From contig OZ244893.1 in NCBI GenBank assembly GCA_965221485.1, forward strand, positions 3,100,001 through 3,164,000: 64,000 nt of DNA, in the 5' to 3' direction. Positions 35,130-42,892 of this stretch are shown here, piece after piece (position 1 is the stretch's first letter; every line of letters begins with the position of its first letter). Under the pieces are notes generated by a model. The model did no database searches and was not told the DNA's origin. It worked only from the letters and a program-made list of their open reading frames with translations. Source of the stretch: JAJEBT01 sp965221485 (GTDB lineage Bacteria > Pseudomonadota > Alphaproteobacteria > MPNO01 > UBA830). A program made the translations under genes and the position numbers.

Positions 35130-35171
35130 GCATCCTTGATGCGTCCAAACTAGTCTGCTGGCCAATATTGG
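35130..35171. promoter_or_regulatory. Possible operators in the VOC / isochorismatase divergent promoter
   Basis: Two small palindromes lie in the 98-base gap between divergent genes: GCATC-CTT-GATGC at 35130-35142 and the perfect CCAATATTGG at 35162-35171. Either could bind a regulator serving both genes. No regulator gene is adjacent. The CCAATATTGG core also resembles the palindrome at 23078-23091. Confidence 0.35.
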
Positions 35172-35196
35172 ACCGTTGTTGACGAGGAGGCAACTG

Positions 35197-35955
35197 ATGA
35201 GCGAGCGTGTCTGGGAAGCGTTCTTGACCGAACGCGACAAGGAGGTGTTCCGCGCAGCCGGTTATGGACAGCTTGCCGGTTTCGGGGAACGACCGGCCAT
35301 CGTCGTCATTGACGTGAACTACAACTTCACGGGCGACCGCAGTGAGCCCATTCTGGATTCCATCAAGCGTTGGCCGAATTCCTGCGGCGAAGACGCCTGG
35401 ATCGCCTTGCCGCATATCAGGAAGCTGCTGGATGCCGCTCGTGCCAAGGGCCTCCCCGTCATCTACACGACCGGAACCATGCGCGAAGACGGTTGGGACC
35501 GCGCCTCATGGTCGTGGAAAAACAACCGGACTGGTGAGTGGCGCTCAGGCGCCGATATTCCGCAAACCAATCTCGACGGCAATGATATCAATCACGAAAT
35601 CGCACCCCTTGCCCAGGACATCGTCATCCGGAAGCTGAAACCGAGCGCCTTCCATGGCACACCCATGAGTTCGTATCTCACCAACCTCAGGGCGGATTCG
35701 GTCATCATGGTCGGAACCACGACGTCAGGCTGTGTGCGGGCGACCGTTCTTGATGCCTTCAGCGAAAACTACCGGGTTACGCTGGTTGAAGAAGGCTGCT
35801 TCGATCGGTCCCAGGCAAGCCATGCCATCAATCTTTGCGACATGCACGCAAAATATGCCGATGTGGTCGACGTGGATTCTGTTATCGAATTCATCGAGCA
35901 CTTGCCGGACGACCTGTTCGTGCTGCCGCGGGGGACCCCCCTGTCCGATCAGTGA
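35197..35955 (+). CDS. Isochorismatase-family cysteine amidohydrolase (N-carbamoylsarcosine/maleamate amidase-like)
   Basis: 252 residues from ATG at 35197 with a GAGGAGG site. The catalytic triad is readable: Asp in VVIDVNYNF, Lys in IRKLKPSAF and Cys in TTSGCVRATVLDA. Length and the long N-terminal helix (SERVWEAFLTERDKEVFRAAGYG) fit N-carbamoylsarcosine and maleamate amidohydrolases rather than nicotinamidase. It would release ammonia from a small amide, which matches a nitrogen-heteroaromatic or aminophenol breakdown route (inference). It ends 12 bases from the convergent TauE/SafE gene. Confidence 0.88.
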   Translation: MSERVWEAFLTERDKEVFRAAGYGQLAGFGERPAIVVIDVNYNFTGDRSEPILDSIKRWPNSCGEDAWIALPHIRKLLDAARAKGLPVIYTTGTMREDGWDRASWSWKNNRTGEWRSGADIPQTNLDGNDINHEIAPLAQDIVIRKLKPSAFHGTPMSSYLTNLRADSVIMVGTTTSGCVRATVLDAFSENYRVTLVEEGCFDRSQASHAINLCDMHAKYADVVDVDSVIEFIEHLPDDLFVLPRGTPLSDQ

Positions 35956-35967
35956 GGCTGCGCGGCC

Positions 35968-36702
35968 CTATACGAACAGTGTCGCACCCCCGATGACGAT
36001 CAGAAAAATCAGGGCAACGCGGCGAAACAGCTCCTCGGATGTTCTCCGGAACAGCCGTTCGCCAAGCCACATTCCGGCCATCATGCTGGGGGCTATCAGC
36101 ACACACAGCCAAAGGATCGTCCACACCAGAAGACCGCCGATCCAGTAGGAAACCAGGGCAACGATCTGCGAGATCTGGAAGTAGAAGATGATCGCAGCGC
36201 GGTTTTGCGCCGCCCGGTGCGGTCCGGCGAGCAGGAACATCACGACAGGCGGCCCGCCGATGGTGGATGCGCCGGATATCACGCCACCAAGACCGCCGAC
36301 ACCGGCCGTGAGCGGAAGATTGAGTGACCCCGTGTAGCGCCAGCCCCGCAGCATCAGCAGGCCGAAAATGATGATCAGCACGGATATTCCGCGCCTCAAC
36401 AGCTCGGGGTCCAGACTGACCAGCAACCAGGCACCGAGCGGAACACCGATCATTCCTCCGATCGAGAGCGGCCAGACACGCTCCCAGTCCGCGTCCCGAA
36501 AGGCTCCGGGTATAAGCTGGACCCCGGTGAAAAAATTCACCACCACGACGGCAGGCACTGCAAGGACAGGGCCGACCACGGCAGCAAGGACAGGAACCAT
36601 CGCCAGCGCGGCCCCGAAACCCGAATAGCCCCGGATCAGACCGGCAACGAAAGCGGCGATCGCAATCGCAAGGGCCTCGGCCCAATCCAGGTCAGGGAAC
36701 AT
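35968..36702 (-). CDS. TauE/SafE family membrane transporter
   Basis: 244 residues with about eight hydrophobic segments in two homologous halves. The first half carries GLIRGYSGFGAALAMVPVL, and the second carries VGGLGGVISGASTIGGPPVVMFL, both diagnostic of this family of putative sulfite, sulfonate or organic-anion exporters. It lies 76 bases downstream of the ornithine-cyclodeaminase-like gene on the same strand. The cargo is unknown. Confidence 0.88.
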   Translation of the reverse strand: MFPDLDWAEALAIAIAAFVAGLIRGYSGFGAALAMVPVLAAVVGPVLAVPAVVVVNFFTGVQLIPGAFRDADWERVWPLSIGGMIGVPLGAWLLVSLDPELLRRGISVLIIIFGLLMLRGWRYTGSLNLPLTAGVGGLGGVISGASTIGGPPVVMFLLAGPHRAAQNRAAIIFYFQISQIVALVSYWIGGLLVWTILWLCVLIAPSMMAGMWLGERLFRRTSEELFRRVALIFLIVIGGATLFV

Positions 36703-36778
36703 GGAGACCGGCGCTACCCGCTGCTTCTGCAGTGCGTCGCAGGGACCGGAAACCGCGGTTGATCAAACAGGGTTCAGC

Positions 36779-37837
36779 TCACGCCAGATCGAGTTCGGTG
36801 CCTCGACCCTGCTCTCGCGCCTTTCGATATGCGGTCATGGCAAGGGCAATTTCCGATGCGCCCGTCCCGTTGTTGTTCTTGTGATAGGTGATCTGATCCT
36901 TTCGCGTCCGGCCCGGATGCCGGCCGGTTGCAAGATCGCCCAGTTCAAACACATCTTCCAGCCGTATCAGACCCTTCTGAACCGGCCCATAGAGATCGCC
37001 CTGCTTCTCGGAAATCAGGGACTCTTTCAGGTTGGTAACAATCACGTCCGCCCGCTCTGCTGTCCTGTCGTCAATCTCGCGGCGCGGGCTTGACAGAAAC
37101 CCGCCCTCCACAAGCTGTCTGTTGCCGCCGATGATGCCTGTCACATGCTGACCCGGTTGCAACCGGTTGCCGTCGAACAGTTCGACATTGGTGTTGGTCG
37201 CGCATAGAAGCACATCGACATCATCAACGACCGGTTCCGGGCGATCCACGGGGGTGATGTCGATGTTGAATTTCGTGCTGTAGTGCTCGGCAAACCGGCG
37301 GCGATTGTCCGCGTTGCGGCTGTAGACCCTGACCGACCGGACGCTGTTCCGCACTGTCTTGAGGGCGAGGAGCTGGTTGGCTGCCTGTCCGCCGGTCCCA
37401 AGGAGGCCCACGGTTTCTGCATCTTCCCGGACCAGATAGCGGAACCCGACGCCGCTCGCAGCGGCCGTGCGGAACGCCATCAGGCTGGTCGGCCCCATGG
37501 TCTTTTCGTCGATCTCTCCGATGAGGATTGCGAGCAGGTGTCCGCTGCGAGAATCATGCAGGACATGGACCGGGTGGGCGCGGTGGCTGTAGGTCTGGTT
37601 GGCCCCCTCCTGCACCACCAGTTCCGAACGCACCTGGGCCCCGATTCCCCCGAGCTGGTGAACGCCTCCCGGGAAGTTCGACACCCGTACCCCGGCCGGC
37701 GAATGAACCCGGCGTCTGGGGGCGTTGAGAACCGGATATTCCGTGGATTCGCGATAGCCCTGTTCAATGGCCTCAATGGCTTCCGGCATGCCTACGAGGC
37801 CCTGCAGATCATCTGGCCCGAGTAGCAACACTCTCAT
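36779..37837 (-). CDS. Ornithine cyclodeaminase / mu-crystallin family protein
   Basis: 352 residues. The NAD(P)-binding motif GLLGTGGQAANQLLAL lies near residues 143-158, preceded by MGPTSLMAFRTAAASGVG, which matches the family's substrate and cofactor region. Members include ornithine cyclodeaminase, alanine dehydrogenase and ketimine reductases. There is no arginine catabolism gene nearby, so an imine reductase or amino-acid dehydrogenase role on a catabolic intermediate is as likely. It is first in a two-gene unit with the TauE/SafE permease. Confidence 0.88.
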   Translation of the reverse strand: MRVLLLGPDDLQGLVGMPEAIEAIEQGYRESTEYPVLNAPRRRVHSPAGVRVSNFPGGVHQLGGIGAQVRSELVVQEGANQTYSHRAHPVHVLHDSRSGHLLAILIGEIDEKTMGPTSLMAFRTAAASGVGFRYLVREDAETVGLLGTGGQAANQLLALKTVRNSVRSVRVYSRNADNRRRFAEHYSTKFNIDITPVDRPEPVVDDVDVLLCATNTNVELFDGNRLQPGQHVTGIIGGNRQLVEGGFLSSPRREIDDRTAERADVIVTNLKESLISEKQGDLYGPVQKGLIRLEDVFELGDLATGRHPGRTRKDQITYHKNNNGTGASEIALAMTAYRKAREQGRGTELDLA

Positions 37838-38298
37838 GATTTCGTTTCCGTACCTTGCCAGACTGGCGCCTCACGACGGCTCGCGCATGACGAATGATCC
37901 GTTACACAGCAGCGCCGGAACACCGGTTGACGGGCTCAATGACAAAGTCCGGTTTCCGTGTCAACGGTCCAGATTGCCAAGTCATGCATGGGGTTAGTGT
38001 CAGTGGTGAGAGGAGGTAAACCCTGTGGTCACCACCCTACCGCAGCGCGCTTTGAAAATCGAGAGTTTACCGACACCCTGTAAGGCGGTGAATAAAATGG
38101 AGGCCAATGGTCTCAAATGAGGTGAGAGGTATTAAGGGCTTCCACGCGACCCAATGCACGGAACCCTACCCGAAGACGCAGAAAATGTTTAGACGAATAT
38201 TGACCTCAGCCTTGCCCACAGCGCGAATGTCAGTTATTTTTTATAATTTATTGACAATGTTAGATTCTAAGGTTACTTTGGATTCATAGGAGGCAATC
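37838..38298. other. Left flank of accessory island, no gene
   Basis: About 460 bases between the conserved-looking chromosome and the island. Composition shifts toward A and T from about 38100 onward. There is no tRNA, integrase or clear attachment repeat; small frames here have no support. The last 50 bases carry the promoter of the island operon. Confidence 0.5.
38251..38293 (+). promoter_or_regulatory. Sigma-70-type promoter and ribosome site of the island operon
   Basis: A consensus -35 TTGACA at 38251-38256, a 17-base spacer and a -10-like TACTTT at 38274-38279 precede an AGGAGG site at 38288-38293 and the ATG at 38299. Transcription would start close to 38286, leaving a very short leader. 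It is the only near-consensus housekeeping promoter I can point to in the window, fitting a constitutively expressed accessory system. Confidence 0.6.
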
Positions 38299-38874
38299 AT
38301 GAGCGATGGACCTTTCAAAAACACGAAGCTGTCTAGTTGGTGGAAGGGCTATATGGAAGCGCTGGTGAGTGATGCCGTCAATGATGAAGAGCGTCTGGCG
38401 GAAGCCGCGCACGCAGTGTTGGGGGACATTCTCACCAACAGCCCGCAAGCGCTGTTTTCGCATTTGAGGGCTCTAGTTGACTGCCGGCAACTCGATTTGG
38501 AGGCAGCTACCTCGATAGAGGCCATTTTCGACAGTCATGAAAAGACACCCTTCGCCGATCGTCTTCAGAACGAAATGGCATACCAACTCGCCAACAACGA
38601 GACACCGAAGTCCGCTTTCGCCAAGGGACTGGAAAAAGCAGTGCGCCTACAGGTAGAAGGAGGGCGCACGCGGGCCCAGGAGGAGTGCATTCGTGCTGTC
38701 GATACCGGCAAGATGACGTATAGCGCGTGTGATCATGCTATAAAACGCATCAATAGCGACATTAACAGACTTGACGTGAATCAGATTTGCGAGGCTGCTC
38801 TAGCTAACGACAAGCGAGCGTTCAAGAGAGCAATCAGAAAAAAAGTAGGTCTAGAAGAAGGGCCTGACTTGTGA
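38299..38874 (+). CDS. Unknown helical protein, first gene of the QueC-like/ImmA-IrrE/PIN cassette
   Basis: 191 residues; I do not recognise the family. It is predicted to be almost all alpha-helical, with a conserved-looking aromatic start (SSWWKGYMEALVSDAV, residues about 12-27) and a basic C-terminal helix (DKRAFKRAIRKKVG). There is no signal peptide or membrane segment. It has an excellent AGGAGG site, and its TGA overlaps the GTG of the next gene. Position suggests it is the partner, substrate or sensor of the PP-loop enzyme, much as QatB partners QatC, but no sequence likeness to QatB is evident to me. Codon use is less GC-rich than in flanking genes. Confidence 0.75.
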   Translation: MSDGPFKNTKLSSWWKGYMEALVSDAVNDEERLAEAAHAVLGDILTNSPQALFSHLRALVDCRQLDLEAATSIEAIFDSHEKTPFADRLQNEMAYQLANNETPKSAFAKGLEKAVRLQVEGGRTRAQEECIRAVDTGKMTYSACDHAIKRINSDINRLDVNQICEAALANDKRAFKRAIRKKVGLEEGPDL

Positions 38875-40253
38875 AATTGCGACACAGAGAACCGAGGAAG
38901 TACGGCCTTAATCTGTACATCCTTGGTGACGGAGCGCGCCGAGATGAAAGCCGTTCGGGGGTGAAATTTGCGCAAATTGGGCGCGAAATCAAATTTGATC
39001 CAAGCGTGCTCGATACCTACCACTACGACGGCTGGGCTCCGGTTCATCACGATCTTCTTGTGGTCTGCGCCGCAGTGGAATTTGCAGATCGTCGATGTTA
39101 TCGACGCATCGCTCAATGGACACGGAACTTAAGTCTGACTATCCCCGTCATCGATCTTGAGGTGTGGCAAAGACAGGAGGTCCGAGCAAGCCTTCGAAGC
39201 GTTTTGCGACAACTGACCGGTGACGAATGGAACTTCACATTTGTCCAGGCGAACAATGCTGTGGCAAACGGCAATTTTCAGCGGGCGCTTCCGTTCGCCA
39301 GCAACAAGCAGTTCGCCATTGCTTACAGCAATGGGCTCGACTCTCTATGCGTATCAGGCCTGCATGAAAAGAACGACAACGCGATCCGTGTCAGGGTGAC
39401 GGCAATCAAGGACCGCGTCAAGAGCGGTGAGCGCCCGTTCGACCGGATACCCTTTCGGGTTTGCCCCAAACCGTCATGCGAGAGTAGCGTCCGGTCAAGG
39501 GGGTTCAAGTTCTCAGCGGTCACGGCGATCGTTGCGCACCTGTCAAGAATCAAGAAAGTTGTAGTGCCGGAAAGCGGGCAAGGTGTCTTCGGACCCGTTT
39601 TGCTTCCGTTGCATAATATCTATGCAGATTACCGCAATCATCCCGTGTTCTTCAGAAAGATGGAGCAGTTTATCTATACGCTTCTAGACTACTCAGTCGC
39701 CTACGAACAACCACGCTTATGGTATACTAAGGGTCAGACTATAGCCGCTTATCTTACCGAGACTGGAAGGTCGCCGGAAAGTATCATTGAGACCCGTTCG
39801 TGCTGGCAACAGAGGTGGAATTGTAGATTCGGCGGTAAGTTACGTCAGTGCGGTTTGTGTGCGGCTTGCCTTTTGCGCCGAATGAGTATGCATACGGCTG
39901 GTATCACTGAACCGGATGACACGTACACAATTTCTGACCTAACTGTGGCTAGCTTTGATGCCGCTGTTCCGAAGAGGAGTGACCTAAATCTGAAGCGGAC
40001 AATGATGATCGACTACGGCAACATCGGCGCGCGCCATTTGAAGCAGTTAGCTGACTTGACTAGTTTGCCAGAAACGGAGCTAAAGCCGAAAGCGTTCGAG
40101 ATAGGAAGGGCGATCGGCGCAACCGAACAACAGACTCTTAAGAATTTGAGGAAATTATTAGCTCAGCATGCAGAGGAATGGCAGAGCTTTCTACGCGCCC
40201 AGGGGAAGGAGAGTTTCATAAATCACTGGATTAGGGGGGGTCGCCATGGCTGA
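38871..40253 (+). CDS. QueC/QatC-like PP-loop ATPase
   Basis: 460 residues starting with GTG that overlaps the preceding stop. The PP-loop is AYSNGLDSL (residues 151-159), a variant of SGGxDS. ESGQGVFGP (234-242) and TKGQTI (287-292) fall where QueC-type enzymes bind ATP and substrate. A zinc cluster follows: Cys311, Cys318 and CGLCAAC (327-333). QueC makes the nitrile of 7-cyano-7-deazaguanine. Here a 140-residue N-terminal extension, and the absence of queD/E/F, argue for the defence-associated QatC/Cap9-like group, which modifies proteins or nucleic acid rather than making queuosine. The start of the next gene overlaps its end by eight bases. Confidence 0.8.
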   Translation: MKLRHREPRKYGLNLYILGDGARRDESRSGVKFAQIGREIKFDPSVLDTYHYDGWAPVHHDLLVVCAAVEFADRRCYRRIAQWTRNLSLTIPVIDLEVWQRQEVRASLRSVLRQLTGDEWNFTFVQANNAVANGNFQRALPFASNKQFAIAYSNGLDSLCVSGLHEKNDNAIRVRVTAIKDRVKSGERPFDRIPFRVCPKPSCESSVRSRGFKFSAVTAIVAHLSRIKKVVVPESGQGVFGPVLLPLHNIYADYRNHPVFFRKMEQFIYTLLDYSVAYEQPRLWYTKGQTIAAYLTETGRSPESIIETRSCWQQRWNCRFGGKLRQCGLCAACLLRRMSMHTAGITEPDDTYTISDLTVASFDAAVPKRSDLNLKRTMMIDYGNIGARHLKQLADLTSLPETELKPKAFEIGRAIGATEQQTLKNLRKLLAQHAEEWQSFLRAQGKESFINHWIRGGRHG

Positions 40254-41436
40254 TTTGAATGAAATCAGTGCGCATGAGATTGGACGCAGGCTTCGTCTTT
40301 TGCGGGAGAGTGCGAACATCCGTCAAGAGGACGCGGCAGGAGCCATTGGTCTGTCGCGGCCTACTCTGGTGTCGATCGAGAAAGGCATTCGCCGCGTACG
40401 TATACAGGAGCTACAAACCCTAGCTAGCCATTACGGCGTCTCCGTAAATGCGATCCTCAGACGAGAGGCGGTTCATATCGATCTGGTCCCGCGGTTTCGC
40501 AAGTTACGCGAAACGGACGACGTTCATGTGGCCGAAGCGGTTCGTTTGCTTAACGATCTTGTGAAGGCTGAAGTAGAGTTGGAAAATGTGTTGGGCGTGT
40601 TTAGAGACCGGCGATATCCGCCCGAACGTGGCATTAGCACCGGTGACGTTGTTGAGCTTGCAGAGACACATGCCCAAGAACTTCGTGATGAGCTAGGGTT
40701 AGGCGGAGCACCCATCGTTGACATCTTCACACTTATAGAACTCGACCTCGGTATTCGCCTTTATCAACAGCGCTTGGGCTCGAAGTCAAAGGTGTCTAGC
40801 CTATTTGCGTTTGATTCTAGTGTCGGTGCATGCATTCTTCTGAACGCAAACCATCCGTGGGAGCGACGCGTGCAATCCGCGGCCCATGAACTGGGCCACT
40901 TCACTGGGACGCGTCAGATGCCCGAAGTTCTCGAGCAAAGTGAGCAGTTTTTTTCACGGGATGAACGCTACGCGCATACATTCGGGCGTGCGTTTTTAAC
41001 CCCTAGTGGAAGCTTTGAAGAGAGATTTAGGCTGCTCACTGCAGGCAGCAGGAAACTCACGCGCCGTCATGTAGTTCTACTTGCTCATCAATTTCATGTT
41101 TCGAGGGAAGCTTGCGTCCGTCGCCTGGAGGAATTAAGCCTCGTACGTAAGGGAACCTGGGACTGGTTTTGCAAGCATGGCGGTATAACGGACGACCATG
41201 CTGAAGAAGCCCTCGGTGTCAAAGCGTATAGATCGGACCCCGCGAAGAGGGAGGCGGACAGACCAGTTTCCCAGCGCATTGCGCTTATGGCCTATGAGGC
41301 CTGGAAACAGGAGCTAATGTCGGAAGGACAATTAGCCGAGCTATTGAAGATGAGCCGTGTAGATCTTCGAGCTATGGTCGATGAAATCGAGCTTGAGGAA
41401 AACGAGACGGATGACCTTCTCAATCTCGCTGGATAA
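40246..41436 (+). CDS. XRE helix-turn-helix - ImmA/IrrE metallopeptidase
   Basis: 396 residues. An N-terminal XRE DNA-binding domain (about 11-68: LRLLRESANIRQEDAAGAIGLSRPTLVSIEKG) is followed by a COG2856/ImmA-IrrE zinc protease domain with HELGH at 214-218 and a probable third ligand Glu240 before YAHTFGRAFLTP. Such proteins cleave repressors or antitoxins in response to DNA damage or phage, or act as antitoxin-like regulators. The C-terminal 130 residues are extra and helical. It probably autoregulates the operon. It overlaps the PIN gene by 26 bases. Confidence 0.88.
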   Translation: MADLNEISAHEIGRRLRLLRESANIRQEDAAGAIGLSRPTLVSIEKGIRRVRIQELQTLASHYGVSVNAILRREAVHIDLVPRFRKLRETDDVHVAEAVRLLNDLVKAEVELENVLGVFRDRRYPPERGISTGDVVELAETHAQELRDELGLGGAPIVDIFTLIELDLGIRLYQQRLGSKSKVSSLFAFDSSVGACILLNANHPWERRVQSAAHELGHFTGTRQMPEVLEQSEQFFSRDERYAHTFGRAFLTPSGSFEERFRLLTAGSRKLTRRHVVLLAHQFHVSREACVRRLEELSLVRKGTWDWFCKHGGITDDHAEEALGVKAYRSDPAKREADRPVSQRIALMAYEAWKQELMSEGQLAELLKMSRVDLRAMVDEIELEENETDDLLNLAG

Positions 41437-42055
41437 CAGGCCGGAACCTTTGATTCTCGATACGAGCGTTCTAGTTAATCTTCACGCAAGTTCACGGGGA
41501 GCACAAATTCTTGCAGCGTTACCTAACTCCGTAGTCGTTCCTGAACTTGTGGCTGCCGATCTGGAACACGAAACCAGCAAGATTCGCGGCGAGCACCGTT
41601 TTATTCAGGCGCTCGAGACTGACGGGATTCTCAAAGTCTCTCCTATGACTAACAAGGAGTACATACTGTACGAAAGTCTGGTGACGGGCGAGGGCTCTCT
41701 CGGTGACGGCGAGGCTGCGACCATTGCTATGGCCGCAATCCGAAGTCATATCGCCGTTGTCGATGAGCGTCGAGGCAGGACGCAGGCCGGACGGCTGATG
41801 CCAAAAGAAAACATCGCTTGGTCCATCGACTTGATTGCGAATCCGGTAGTCGCAAACACCCTAGGTCGTGAAGCCCACATTGAAGCTGTTTATCTAGCAC
41901 TCCGTAACGGTCGAATGAGGGTACATGAGGACCATTGCGACCAGGTAGTCGCTCTTATCGGTGTTCATCGAGCTTTGACCTGCAACAGCCTGCCCGGCTA
42001 TAGGTATCGTCAGCAAGTATGGAAAAAGGCGGCGGCCGAAGCCGCCCACGATTGA
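41411..42055 (+). CDS. PIN-domain ribonuclease (probable toxin/effector)
   Basis: 214 residues from ATG at 41411; ATG at 41381 is possible but less well placed. The acidic active site is complete: Asp17 (LILDTSVLV), Glu45 (VVPELVAADLEHE), Asp99/Glu101 (LGDGEAATIAMA) and Asp118 (AVVDERRGR). This DUF3368-like form has an added C-terminal 80 residues. Metal-dependent RNA cleavage is expected. Immediate coupling to an XRE-ImmA/IrrE gene matches the toxin-antitoxin style pairing of these families. It is the last gene of the four-gene cassette; IS debris follows 24 bases later. Confidence 0.85.
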   Translation: MTFSISLDNRPEPLILDTSVLVNLHASSRGAQILAALPNSVVVPELVAADLEHETSKIRGEHRFIQALETDGILKVSPMTNKEYILYESLVTGEGSLGDGEAATIAMAAIRSHIAVVDERRGRTQAGRLMPKENIAWSIDLIANPVVANTLGREAHIEAVYLALRNGRMRVHEDHCDQVVALIGVHRALTCNSLPGYRYRQQVWKKAAAEAAHD

Positions 42056-42078
42056 ACGCAAATCTCAAGACCCGCCCG

Positions 42079-42684
42079 GATTAAACTCCCAAGTACAACA
42101 TTGCTTGGTGCAACAGTACTTCCCCAAGGCAACCAATCTTCGACATTTGTATCCGTCCGAGGTTCACCGGGTCCGGAATCTCCTCAATCACCTACCGCGG
42201 CAGGTTCTCGGTTATCGCACGCCTTACGAGGTCTTTCGTCGCACACTGGACCCGGTTGACCCCCTTCCCGGCTGACACAAGCTCCGGCTAGTACCATGAA
42301 CAGGAGTTTTGCGGCATCCGGCCGCTACGCTGGAAGTACATCCCTACCGGTTGAGGCCCCGGTATTGTTCAAGGAACCCATGGCCAAATGGTCCTAAACA
42401 CGACTGTTTCTGGCTCAGGCTACTTCCTCGCCCCAGGACAACCGTTCCAGATACCCGCAAAACAGCTGGAGTCCACAGGCAAAGCCGTCGCAGCGCTTCT
42501 ACAGTCCCCTCAAATCAGACTCCTCGGTTATCCACTGGCCCGAAAACGGACCTTATCACAACTTTTGAACATGCCTGTTCCTCGCCCTGAATAACTCGCC
42601 TTTGTCTACCAATGCTGCTACCATATGTAATCTCTGAGAGAGCCCAATTCCGCACCAGGCAATGTTGCATTTCGGAGTTTAATC
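42079..42684 (+). mobile_element. Internally deleted IS30-family element with 33-bp terminal inverted repeats
   Basis: Terminal inverted repeats at 42079-42111 and 42652-42684 match at 29 of 33 positions by eye. Inside is the C-terminus of an IS30-type transposase and about 380 bases of unrecognised sequence, including a 68-codon frame at 42388-42594 that I cannot identify. The transposase N-terminus and catalytic domain are missing, so the copy is dead or MITE-like. No convincing target duplication is visible. It marks the right edge of the accessory island. Confidence 0.7.
42096..42275 (+). pseudogene. IS30-family transposase, C-terminal remnant
   Basis: The frame reads QQYFPKATNLRHLYP, then NHLPRQVLGYRTPYEVFRR and ends DPVDPLPG-stop. 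It matches the end of IS30-type transposases (usually QYFPKGTDL and RPRKRLGYRTPYEVF). The frame opens inside the left inverted repeat, so everything upstream of the C-terminal ~55 residues, including the DDE core, has been deleted. Confidence 0.8.
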
Positions 42685-42892
42685 TGGGCTTTATAAATCA
42701 GACTCTCAAAATTTTGCTGCTTTTCGAATGACCCAAACCCTTCGTCGTCTCGGATCGGTTCCAGCCCCTCCATACGGCGAAAGCGTCAATAGTTCTGCAA
42801 CGCATACGCGACGCCTGATTGTGACAGAATGCCTACACCCCCTGCATCAATATGGCTCGCAAACGCACCATACAACGGGTCCAGAGCTCTCT
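42685..42892. other. Short gene-free stretch right of the IS remnant
   Basis: About 200 bases between the IS30 remnant and the stop of the DUF4340 gene. No feature is visible, apart from the transition back to GC-rich chromosome. Confidence 0.45.

Noticed and set aside
38107..38289. Small frame ahead of the island operon
   Set aside because: Ends at the operon promoter, has no ribosome site and looks random.
38871..40253. Interpretation as a housekeeping queC for queuosine
   Set aside because: No queD, queE, queF or tgt nearby, large N-terminal extension and coupling to a protease and PIN nuclease favour a defence-type role.
38299..42055. Classification of the cassette as a standard Qat system
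   Set aside because: No QatA-type ATPase or QatD TatD-like nuclease is present, and the first gene does not look like QatB.
42388..42594. 68-codon frame inside the IS30 remnant
   Set aside because: No recognisable family and no convincing ribosome site; kept only as a note within the mobile element.
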